NCBI GenBank assembly: GCA_030374735.1
Contig: JASCIV010000821.1
Coordinates: forward strand, 1-11,728
Length of the DNA: 11,728 nucleotides
DNA from: Gracilaria caudata
Taxonomy: Eukaryota > Rhodophyta > Florideophyceae > Gracilariales > Gracilariaceae
Reading direction: 5' to 3'
How positions within the stretch are numbered: position 1 is the stretch's first letter; each line of letters starts with the position of its first letter. Position numbers and translations under genes: made by a program. Of the stretch, positions 1 to 6,314 are shown one piece after another. Under the pieces are notes generated by a model. It searched no databases and was not told the DNA's origin. It saw only the letters and a program-made list of their open reading frames with translations.

Positions 1-586
1 GGGGAACTCGAGGGCGGAGAGCGGTGAACATTCAGGCTCGGCGCGCCGCGATTGGACGACGCGCGCGCACCAGTCGCTTCGCGAGAGGCCGCCCCGTACT
101 TTTTGCACACGTCACGCGCATGACCGTGCGCAGCGAGTGCGGGCTCACGCGCTCGCTGATTCGTCACGCGTGGCCACGTGTGCGCGCGACGTGCGCGCGC
201 CGGCGCCGCTCGCTGCGCGGAGGCGTTGGCGGTTGGCGCGCGCGTGCGGCGCGTTGCGCGCATGCGAGTGCACGTCGGGCGGCGCGTGTTGGCGCTGCGG
301 CGCGCCGGTCCGTGTCGCTTGGCGCCAACTGCGCGCGCCCGCCGTCAGTGACTTGTCTGCCCCCCGTGCCAACGCGCTCCGTCGTCACCGCGGCCCGTCT
401 TCGTCGCGCCGCCGCCCGTCGCCGTCCGCCTGCTGCCGCGTCTTGCTCGCTCGTCATGTTGTGCGTCCGTGCAGAACGTCGCTACTTTAAAAACTGCGCC
501 ATTGCGCGCTGCCTCGCGCTGATCCCCCCCCACACGCCCCCTCCCGCTACGCTCCGTGAGAAGCGCCCTGCAGCCACCGCTTCGCA
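1..586. other. GC-rich upstream region, no supported gene
   Basis: This stretch is dominated by GCGCGC-like runs. Every frame is open for long distances only because stop codons are rare; the translations are Arg/Ala/Ser-rich and show no domain. It holds a CACGTG (G-box type) hexamer at 175-180 and an isolated A/T patch TTTAAAAA at 486-493, about 95 bp before the first gene, which could act as a TATA-like element. It is best read as the promoter and 5' UTR of the gene at 587. Part of an upstream gene cannot be excluded because the window begins here. Confidence 0.5.
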
Positions 587-1615
587 ATGTACGTTGTTCC
601 CAGGAGGAGTCTCAAGCTAACCATCTTGTCGTGCGAGGCGCTGCCGCCAATCACGTCTGATCGACTGTGGGCGAACGAGCGTGTCAGAGCTGAGCACGAC
701 ACGCTCAAGCGCAAGCGTGACCAAGCCGAACGACTACTGCGTCAAAACGCGGACAATGCCTCAGACTATTCCGATGAATCCATGCTTATGTCATTTAATA
801 TCGGCCCCAGTGCGCTCGGCTCGCCGCAGGTAGCGTTGTACATGGAATACCTCAGGGCGGTGGGCGGTCTGCAGGACTTTCACGCCATGTACGGCGATTC
901 GGCCGCGTCGGACAAAAAGATTGCGCCCAACTGCTACGCTAGCGTGACACTGGAGCGCAACAGCCTGGCGCCGCCGCTGGCGGTCACTGAGGTGAAGCGA
1001 GCCAACTACGACCCGTTCTGGAACTGCACCACCGAGGACATCAACATAGATCTGATGCTGTTGTGCGGCGAGATGGAGAGCGCCACGTACCTTTACTGCC
1101 AGCGCCTCAGAATGGCGGTGTACCACGACTTTGGCTTTGGACAGGATGCCAGTTCCACCGGCTGGAAGCACGACAAATCGCGCGACGGCTTGCTCATCGG
1201 CGAGGCTTTTCTCGCGGTGGGCGATTTGTTTGCTGACCCGTGCCAGAAACGGCATGAATTGAAGGTGTACTCCAGCGATCACACTCTGATCTCCGGCTGC
1301 ACGCTGCACATTGAGACACAGGTGTGTTGCAAGAGCGCGAAGGTGCCCAGCGCGTTCCCCTATCAGGGCGCATTCCCAACCATGATTCCAGTGGAGATCG
1401 AGAAGGACTGCGGAACAGGCGAGTCGGCCAAAAACGAGTGCGCAAACAACTGCGGTGGTGCTGACGTGGCGCTAAGCGTTTGTGAGTCCATTTCTTTGCC
1501 GTCCGCGGTGAGGCTGGCCGTGGGCTCCTCAAAGGGCTCGCGCAAGTGCAAGACCACGTGCAAGACCACGTGCAAGTCCAAGTGCAAAAGCAAATGCAAG
1601 TCGCATAGATGCTGA
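587..1615 (+). CDS. C2-domain-like protein with Cys/Lys-repeat tail
   Basis: A 342-residue single-exon reading frame of unknown function. Seen: residues 9-21 (LKLTILSCEALPP) look like the first strand of a C2 lipid/calcium-binding fold, and the first ATG fits because this strand begins almost at once. A 90-residue charged insert follows (31-53 helical, rich in Arg/Lys/Glu). The fold appears to resume at 114-123 (PNCYASVTLE), 135-146 (EVKRANYDPFWN), 173-185 (RLRMAVYHDFGFG), 200-215 (DGLLIGEAFLAVGDLF) and 221-246. Calcium-binding Asp residues are not clearly kept, so binding may be calcium-independent. The last 60 residues are Cys-rich and end in tetrapeptide repeats CKTT, CKTT, CKSK, CKSK, CKSH, RC. 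The C2 call is pattern recognition; the fusion to such a tail is unusual. A TGTAA at 1703-1707, a polyadenylation motif in green algae, lies 88 bp after the stop. Confidence 0.7.
   Translation: MYVVPRRSLKLTILSCEALPPITSDRLWANERVRAEHDTLKRKRDQAERLLRQNADNASDYSDESMLMSFNIGPSALGSPQVALYMEYLRAVGGLQDFHAMYGDSAASDKKIAPNCYASVTLERNSLAPPLAVTEVKRANYDPFWNCTTEDINIDLMLLCGEMESATYLYCQRLRMAVYHDFGFGQDASSTGWKHDKSRDGLLIGEAFLAVGDLFADPCQKRHELKVYSSDHTLISGCTLHIETQVCCKSAKVPSAFPYQGAFPTMIPVEIEKDCGTGESAKNECANNCGGADVALSVCESISLPSAVRLAVGSSKGSRKCKTTCKTTCKSKCKSKCKSHRC
1547..1612 (+). repeat. Tandem 12-bp coding repeat (CKxx tetrapeptides)
   Basis: Two exact 12-bp units (TGCAAGACCACG) are followed by three diverged units and a terminal AGATGC, all in frame. 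They encode a Cys every four residues alternating with Lys. The regular C-x3-C spacing with basic residues suggests a metal-binding or disulfide-crosslinked tail; it could also be S-acylated. Function is inferred only from composition. Confidence 0.85.
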
Positions 1616-1818
1616 CGACAGCGCTTTTTCGGCGGCGGTTCCCTTTTTCTGACGTGAGCGCGGCGTGACGGGCAAATGCCTCGGCGTTACGCGTGCGCGC
1701 ATTGTAAAGCTTGGAAAACGGCGATTCACATTAGGATGACCTAACATAAACACTTTTATAGTTGCCGATGCTCACGACATGCGCCATGCGGCGGCGCGAT
1801 GGAGGCGCTGCGGCCGTC

Positions 1819-1854
1819 GGGCGCGGGCGCGGGGCGCGGGGCGCGGGGCGCGGG
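1819..1854 (+). repeat. G-quadruplex-type tract, GGG(G)CGC repeat
   Basis: Six G-runs of three or four bases are each separated by exactly CGC, over 36 bp. This satisfies the usual intramolecular G4 rule (four or more G3+ tracts, short loops) with spare tracts. It lies in the convergent spacer, so it would be met by transcription coming out of the C2-like gene. Confidence 0.8.
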
Positions 1855-2078
1855 CACGTCCGCGTGGGCGAAAAGGACGGGCGCGTCCGTGCGCGCACTG
1901 TTTGCGTTTTATGTTACAACGCATCGAAATGCGTGCGCGCTGCAATGTAGCGCTGCGGTGGACGCTGCGCGATTTGCGCGCGGAACGCGCGGCGCCGGTT
2001 CGCCACGATGATGACGCGCCAATTGACTGCTGCGCGCGAAGGACGGGCGCGGCGCGTGTGAATTTGAGGTCAGCTGTG

Positions 2079-2098
2079 TGTGCAGTGCACACTGCACA
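2079..2098. promoter_or_regulatory. Perfect 9-bp inverted repeat next to TGACGTG
   Basis: TGTGCAGTG and its exact complement CACTGCACA are separated by two bases. TGACGTG, a bZIP/CRE-like core, begins at 2100, and ATGACGTAA follows at 2123. The site could be a protein-binding palindrome or a transcript hairpin near the 3' end of the minus-strand gene. No function is demonstrated. Confidence 0.45.
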
Positions 2099-2132
2099 GT
2101 GACGTGCCGATTGCGCGCGCGCATGACGTAAA

Positions 2133-2149
2133 TTGACTCTGGGAGTCAA
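2133..2149. promoter_or_regulatory. TTGACTC-TGG-GAGTCAA inverted repeat
   Basis: Perfect 7-bp arms with a 3-bp spacer. On the minus strand the palindrome contains the stop codon (2148-2146) of the longer model of the split gene, so it may form a hairpin at the end of that transcript. The arms also contain TGACTC, a half-site like those bound by bZIP factors. Confidence 0.4.
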
Positions 2150-2933
2150 ATGCGTGATGTAATTGCGCGCATGTGCTTCCATTCGCCGCTCTGCGCCCAA
2201 TGAATGGAAGCTGCGCACCATCTTGGCTGATGATCAGCGGAAACGGCACGAGCGCCGTTCTGAGAAACCCCGCCGCCGGAGTCCTGCTCCGCTTTGTAAG
2301 CGCTGATAAAGCCTTGGACCAGTTTGTGAAAGCTATCCGGGGAGTGTCCCCCTGTATTCCTTAACGAAACAGAAATCGTTGCCACATGTCGCGCTCAAAA
2401 GTTCCTGCGTGTGCGTTATTAGATACAGCTAGATACGACTACGTTTATACCTGCCACAGCTTCTTGCCACAGAGACCACAATAACACAGCAGAGAAAAAC
2501 GATGTCCCCGGTATCCAGCAGAAGGTTCATCACGAGTGCGACCGAGTCAGTCTCTCTCGCAAGCTCCACAATGCAGCGCGCGGTGCGACGGTCCAGCCAC
2601 CGCCCGGTGCTGTGCCACAAACGCCCATTCTCCAGTCTGAGATGCGCCGCCTGCGACACGAGCGCCTTTTGCGCCGCGCGTATTTTTCTTGGCCACTGTG
2701 AGGCGTCGTGCGCTCGGGCGCTGATGGCGCAACTGCGGCAATGCGTTCTGATTTCGGCGCGCCAGAATGGGCCGATGGCGTCTGGCAGACTGGCAAGCCG
2801 GCGAGCGGCCCACTCGAGCTTTGTGGCCGTTCAGCAATTTGCGATCGGTATTTATTCGAACCCCCATTTCGCGCCTGACACCGCCAATATCTGCCGAGCA
2901 CTGCAAGCATCCCCCCCGCCTTGTCTGTAACAT
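2146..2933 (-). CDS. Putative split gene, unknown function, short introns
   Basis: No single frame runs through, but the minus strand has a strongly coding-like frame at 2818-2451 with G or C in most third positions. Proposed exon 1 is 2933-2862 (ATG first after an in-frame stop, 24 codons, containing CLQC). The 43-nt intron 2861-2819 has a TTGCTGAAC branch-like motif and ends in AAAG. Exon 2 contains HCRSC, giving paired Cx2C motifs (residues 9-12 and 51-54) that suggest zinc binding, then a helical stretch (AHLRLENGRLWHSTGRWLDR). A good donor CAG|GTATAA follows at 2450. With acceptor 2405 (46-nt intron, CTAATAAC inside) the protein ends at 2395, about 149 residues; with acceptor 2360 (91 nt) it continues through DSFHKLVQGFISAYK to the stop at 2146. 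An alternative start at 2965 with a 63-nt intron is possible. I do not recognise the family. The opposite strand (2502-2930) is also open and shares the same GC-rich third positions, so the strand is not certain. Confidence 0.38.
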
Positions 2934-3021
2934 CGCTTCGAGTTAGTCCGTTCTTCGTACGGCATTAGATCTCTTTCAAAGCTCTTCTTTTTGCTTCACA
3001 CATCTGCATCGTCAAATCATC
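2934..3021. promoter_or_regulatory. Very short divergent promoter
   Basis: Only 88 bp separates the proposed start of the minus-strand split gene from the SHMT start (56 bp if the alternative ATG at 2965 is used). The SHMT-proximal part is pyrimidine-rich (CTCTTTC, CTCTTCTTTTTGC) and ends TCAAATCATC just before the ATG. No canonical TATA box is visible. The space is only enough for a shared bidirectional promoter. Confidence 0.4.
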
Positions 3022-4446
3022 ATGGCGGAGTGCTACGTGAACGGCCATTACAACGACGCTTTTGCCGGCTTTGACGGCAATCGTCCCGTGGACCAAGTCG
3101 ATCCGGAGCTGTACGAGCTTCTTCGCCGCGAGAAGCAGCGCCAGTATGAGGGTGTCGAGCTGATCGCCAGCGAGAACTTTACGTCTCGCGCCGTCATGGA
3201 GGTGCTCGGCTCGTCGTTGACCAACAAGTACTCGGAGGGCCTTCCTGGTGCGCGTTACTACGGTGGAAACGAAGTCATCGATGACATTGAACGTCTGGTG
3301 CAGAAGCGTGCACTCGAGTGCTTTGGTTTGGATCCCGCTGCCTGGGGCGTCAACGTGCAGCCGTACTCCGGCTCCACCGCCAACTTTGCGCTCTACACCG
3401 CCGTATTGAACCCGCACGACCGTATCATGGGCCTTGATCTTCCGTCCGGCGGTCATCTCACGCACGGTTTCTACACGGCGAAGAGAAAGATCTCGGCCAC
3501 CAGTGTGTACTTTGAATCGCTTCCGTACAAGGTGGATGAGAAGACTGGATACATTGACTACGACAAGCTGGAGGAAAGTGCGCTGCTGTTCCGTCCCAAA
3601 ATGCTCATCTGTGGCGCCAGCGCGTATCCTCGCGACTGGGACTTTGATCGTCTGCGCAAGATTGCAGACAAGTGTGGCGCACTGCTCATGTGCGACATGG
3701 CTCATATCTCCGGCCTGGTGGCCACTGGACATGCGTCCAGCCCGTTCAAGTTGTGTGACTTTGTGACGTCCACCACGCACAAGAGCTTGCGCGGTCCGCG
3801 CCAAGGTCTGATCTTCTACCGTCGCGGGCCCATTCTGGATGCGGACGGCAACCACACTGGAAACGAGTACAAATGGGAGAGCAAGGTGAACATGGCCGTG
3901 TTCCCGGGCTGCCAGGGCGGCCCGCACAACAACACAATCGGCGCTCTGGCGGTGGCATTGAAGGAGGCCATGCAGCCGGATTTCAAGCAGTACTGCAAAC
4001 AGGTGTGCGCCAACGCGCGCACGCTCGGGGAGCAGCTTGTGAAGAAGGGATATTCGCTGGTGACGGGCGGCACGGAGAACCACCTGGTGCTGTGGGATCT
4101 CCGCCCGCACGGCGTGGGCGGCTCCAAGGTGGAGAAGGTGTGCGACCTTGCCCACATCACGCTGAACAAGAACGCGGTGGCCGGCGACACGTCGGCGTTG
4201 AACCCCGGAGGCGTGCGCATCGGCGCGCCCGCGATGACGTCGCGCGGGCTGGTGGAGAACGACTTTGTGCAGATCGCGGAGTTTCTGGACAGGGCGGTGA
4301 CGCTGGCGATCAGCATCCAGAAGGAGACTGGCACGAAGATGAAGGACTTTACGCCGGCGGCCGAGAAGGACCCGGGCGTGAAGGCGCTTCGTGAGGAGGT
4401 GATTGAGTTTTCCAAGGCGTTCCCGATGCCCGGTGGAATTCTCTAG
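3022..4446 (+). CDS. SHMT: Serine hydroxymethyltransferase, cytosolic type
   Basis: A 474-residue PLP enzyme that interconverts serine plus tetrahydrofolate with glycine plus 5,10-methylene-THF, feeding one-carbon metabolism. Family hallmarks are intact: ELIASENFTS (46-55), SLTNKYSEGLPGARYYGG (65-82), QPYSGSTAN (113-121), the cofactor-contacting MCDMAHISG (Asp225, His228), the Schiff-base lysine Lys254 in TSTTHKSLRGPRQG, and the late GGVRIGAPAMTSRG with the substrate-carboxylate Arg. The length is normal for eukaryotic SHMT. The protein starts close to the conserved core and has no extended basic leader, so the cytosol is more likely than mitochondrion or plastid. It is one uninterrupted exon with GC-rich third positions. 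It faces the split gene across a very short promoter and converges on MPP6. Confidence 0.97.
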   Translation: MAECYVNGHYNDAFAGFDGNRPVDQVDPELYELLRREKQRQYEGVELIASENFTSRAVMEVLGSSLTNKYSEGLPGARYYGGNEVIDDIERLVQKRALECFGLDPAAWGVNVQPYSGSTANFALYTAVLNPHDRIMGLDLPSGGHLTHGFYTAKRKISATSVYFESLPYKVDEKTGYIDYDKLEESALLFRPKMLICGASAYPRDWDFDRLRKIADKCGALLMCDMAHISGLVATGHASSPFKLCDFVTSTTHKSLRGPRQGLIFYRRGPILDADGNHTGNEYKWESKVNMAVFPGCQGGPHNNTIGALAVALKEAMQPDFKQYCKQVCANARTLGEQLVKKGYSLVTGGTENHLVLWDLRPHGVGGSKVEKVCDLAHITLNKNAVAGDTSALNPGGVRIGAPAMTSRGLVENDFVQIAEFLDRAVTLAISIQKETGTKMKDFTPAAEKDPGVKALREEVIEFSKAFPMPGGIL

Positions 4447-4611
4447 TAGAGAGAGGTAGGCGCTAAAGACGTGCGGCAAAGGCGGTAGTAGTGTTTGCCG
4501 TAGAGATCGGACTTTAGTGTTTATTATTGAGTTGTGTGCGCGCGTTACACTGCACTTTTAAAGGAAGGTAAACGATGCGCAGGAAAGCGATTGACGTGTT
4601 AACAGGCGCAG
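4447..4611. other. Convergent 3' region of SHMT and MPP6
   Basis: A 165-bp spacer between two converging stop codons. The plus strand has TTTATTATTGAG near 4520. Read on the minus strand this gives AATAATAAAC, containing an AATAAA, and a TGTAA lies near 4548 on the same strand. Either could direct polyadenylation of the minus-strand unit. 3' UTRs are likely to overlap in this small space. Confidence 0.4.
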
Positions 4612-4732
4612 TCAGGAGGAGGGCCTGGGCGGGCGGTGTGAACGCGAACGCTTGGACTTCTTGCGTATGGCGGGCTTGAGACGCGGCACGGCGTACGGCG
4701 GCGCGGCGCTCTTTGGCGGCGCAAGAGGCGGT

Positions 4733-4763
<31 letters not shown>

Positions 4764-5136
4764 AAGGCGGCGAGGGCTTCGACGGAGGCGACAGCGACGG
4801 TGGCGACGGGTGAGAGGGAGCGCCATCGACGCGCTCGTGGGCGGCGCGCTCGTACAACTTGTTGAAGCCGCCAAAAGAGCGGCGCGCGGCGCGCGCCGGC
4901 GCCTGTTCGCACGCGCAGGTGTCCAGCACCACGCGCGGCGCCAGCGACGCGGCGGACGGCGGCGGCGCGTGCCACTGCGCGTCGCGACGGCGCTGCGCCG
5001 CGGCGACGGACAGCTGCGCGCGCAGCTCGCCTTCGGCGCGGCGCTGCATGAAGCGCATGGCGCGCAGGCGGCCGCTGAGCGCGCGCTTCGGCGGCGGCGA
5101 TTGCGACGGCGGCGACGGCGACGGCGGCGCGGCCAT
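4612..5136 (-). CDS. MPP6: MPP6-like nuclear exosome cofactor
   Basis: A 174-residue protein. MPP6 (M-phase phosphoprotein 6 in animals) binds the nuclear RNA exosome with Mtr4 and Rrp6 and helps trim the 3' end of 5.8S rRNA precursors. Seen: residues 20-32 LSGRLRAMRFMQR match the family's N-terminal signature, Trp55 lies in the position of the conserved Trp after it, and SFGGFNKLYE (87-96) matches the family's 'S-F-x-G-F-N' box. Residues 107-141 are almost pure Pro/Ser, and the tail (151-174) is Lys/Arg-rich, suiting nuclear import or RNA contact. The region between the conserved boxes is Ala/Arg-biased, and the Pro tract is unusual. The ATG overlaps the last base of the upstream YVH1 stop, and it is the first in-frame ATG. 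No gap exists for a separate promoter, so dicistronic expression is inferred. Confidence 0.72.
4735..4758 (+). repeat. (CGG)8 microsatellite inside MPP6
   Basis: Eight uninterrupted CGG triplets on the plus strand encode part of the polyproline tract of MPP6 on the minus strand. Triplet slippage here would change Pro number without shifting the frame. Confidence 0.9.
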
Positions 5137-6014
5137 CACGGCGGGGCGGGCGACAGCGGCGGCGGCGACGAGTCGGGCGACGGCGGCGGCGGCGGCGCGT
5201 GCTGCCAGCGGAGAGCGCGCGGCGCGAGCGCGAAGATGGCCAGCTCGGGGCGCAGGTCGTAGTGCCCCACGCGCGCGCCGCACTTGCAGTGCAGTCGGCC
5301 GGCGGCGCGCAACAAACAGCGCGCCATCCAGCGCGCCGGCAGCACCGTCACCTCGTGCGCGCGCAGCGCCACGCAGCCGCCAGTCGGCACCAACGGCGCG
5401 CCACAGCGCGCGCACGTCGCGGCGCAGCTGCCTTGGCTGCCGTCGCGCAGCAGCAGCGCCGCGCTCGCCGCGCCGCGCCGCGCCACCAGCCGCAGCAGCT
5501 CGTCGCGCTCCAGCGCGTGCACCACGCCGTCGGCCGGCGGGAACGCGTACAGCGCGGGGTTGACGGGCCCGCGCTGCGCCACCGCCGCCAGCTGCCGCAG
5601 CAGCGCCGGCGCGGGGCTGGCGCGCGGGTACGCGCGCTGAAGAAGCGCCAGCTCCAGCGTCACCTGCGTGCGCGCGGGCAGGCGCAGCGCGGCGGACGCG
5701 GCGTCGCGCGCCAGCAGCACGTACGCCAGCGCCACCGCCACGCAGCGCGACGTACCGCGCGCGCTGTGGATCAGCACGCCGCCCGCCTGCTGCCGATGGC
5801 GGTGCACGAAGCGCAGCGCGCTGTCCAGTTCGGGCAGCAGCGCCGCGTCCGGCCCCTCGCCCAGCGCCACGAACGCGTGGTGCTCCGGCAGCGGGTGCAG
5901 CGACGCGTACGCCTGCAGCGGCGGCGACAACACCGACACCGTCGGCACCGTGGGCGGCCGCGCCGGCAGCCCCGACAGAAACAGGTTGTGTCCGATCGCC
6001 TTCATCGTCGCCAT
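5136..6014 (-). CDS. YVH1: YVH1/DUSP12-type pseudophosphatase with zinc domain
   Basis: A 292-residue protein. Yvh1/DUSP12 joins a dual-specificity phosphatase domain to a C-terminal zinc-binding domain; in yeast the zinc part promotes release of Mrt4 from pre-60S ribosomes and phosphatase activity is dispensable. Seen: GHNLFLSG (8-15) opens the DSP fold; the P-loop reads HSARGTSR (83-90), so the catalytic Cys of HCx5R is Ser84 (codon AGC, 5765-5763) while the loop Arg is kept; the usual upstream acidic loop is VALGEGP, lacking the general-acid Asp. The C-terminal region has CARC (201-204), LPARWM (226-231) and HCKCGARVGHYD (242-253), matching the Yvh1 zinc domain, although a later CxC pair is not evident. 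The tail is Pro-rich. The start at 6014 was chosen for its ACAATGG context; an in-frame ATG lies upstream at 6032. The stop overlaps the MPP6 ATG. Confidence 0.78.
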   Translation of the reverse strand: MATMKAIGHNLFLSGLPARPPTVPTVSVLSPPLQAYASLHPLPEHHAFVALGEGPDAALLPELDSALRFVHRHRQQAGGVLIHSARGTSRCVAVALAYVLLARDAASAALRLPARTQVTLELALLQRAYPRASPAPALLRQLAAVAQRGPVNPALYAFPPADGVVHALERDELLRLVARRGAASAALLLRDGSQGSCAATCARCGAPLVPTGGCVALRAHEVTVLPARWMARCLLRAAGRLHCKCGARVGHYDLRPELAIFALAPRALRWQHAPPPPPSPDSSPPPLSPAPP

Positions 6015-6314
6015 TGTGCTTCTTCTTCCCATCGACGGCGAACACACCACCACAACGCCGCCGCTGCCGCCGCGCGCGCCGCCGGCGGACGCGGCTGCAT
6101 CTTAAGTTACAGGGCGTGCACCTCGCGGCCGCGCCGCTTGGCGCGCTGTAACATTAGATGAGCATACAGCGTAGCTGCGCGCCTCAGCAGCAGCAATGCA
6201 CCAAATGCGTTCCGCGCCGTCCCGCAGGAGCGCACCACCGCACGCCGCCCACCGCAAACGCTCCGCCGCAGCGCCCGCCCAATTCGCGCGCGCGTCTCTG
6301 CCAGCCGCCTCGCA
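6015..6314. promoter_or_regulatory. Divergent promoter of YVH1-MPP6 and GT8-like gene
   Basis: A 300-bp GC-rich spacer between two divergent starts. It contains a 7-bp inverted repeat GTTACAG (6106-6112) and CTGTAAC (6146-6152), spaced by 33 bp in the centre of the spacer, which gives the same motif facing each gene. A short A/T-containing patch (ACATTAGATGAGCATA) follows at 6151-6166. No clear TATA box is seen. The GT8-like ATG has the context CTCGCAATG, close to the CTTCGCAATG of the C2-like gene. Confidence 0.4.

Larger units (their letters stand above)
1616..2145. other. Convergent spacer, no gene
   Basis: This 530-bp region lies between the 3' ends of the C2-like gene and the putative minus-strand gene. 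It has a pyrimidine patch after the first stop, a TGTAA at 1703-1707, an A/T-rich stretch at 1740-1760, then very GC-rich low-complexity DNA with the G-tract repeat and several inverted repeats listed separately. A small palindrome ACGCAT-CGAA-ATGCGT sits at 1919-1934. Open frames here are Arg/Ala-rich and unconvincing. Confidence 0.5.

Noticed and set aside
24..620. 198-codon open frame at the left edge
   Set aside because: Arg/Ala/Ser-rich, overlaps the C2-like start, and exists because stop codons are rare in this GC-rich DNA.
2230..2320. CTGAGA and stem-forming bases suggesting a TPP riboswitch or box C/D snoRNA
   Set aside because: The second conserved TPP half is missing, and the TGATGA/CTGA spacing and terminal stem do not fit a snoRNA.
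2360..2500. Minus-strand alternative frame with CYCGLCGKKLWQ joined to ELLSATCGNDFC by the 46-nt intron
   Set aside because: It looks like a zinc finger, but no donor/acceptor pair connects it to the coding frame upstream and a stop precedes it with no ATG.
2502..2930. Intact 142-codon plus-strand frame
   Set aside because: Ser/Ala/Arg/Cys-rich with no recognisable pattern; it shares third positions with the more protein-like minus frame. Kept only as a caveat on strand.
2965..4479. 504-codon open frame antisense to the whole SHMT gene
   Set aside because: It mirrors the SHMT codon pattern in GC-biased DNA and its translation is Arg/His/Val-rich with no domain.
4612..6045. Single 477-codon frame covering both YVH1 and MPP6
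   Set aside because: Upstream of 5136 it is an Ala/Arg/Gly-rich shadow of YVH1, starts only with GTG and has no ATG before the MPP6 start.
5199..6161. 320-codon plus-strand frame across YVH1
   Set aside because: Gln/Arg/His-rich antisense shadow with no domain.
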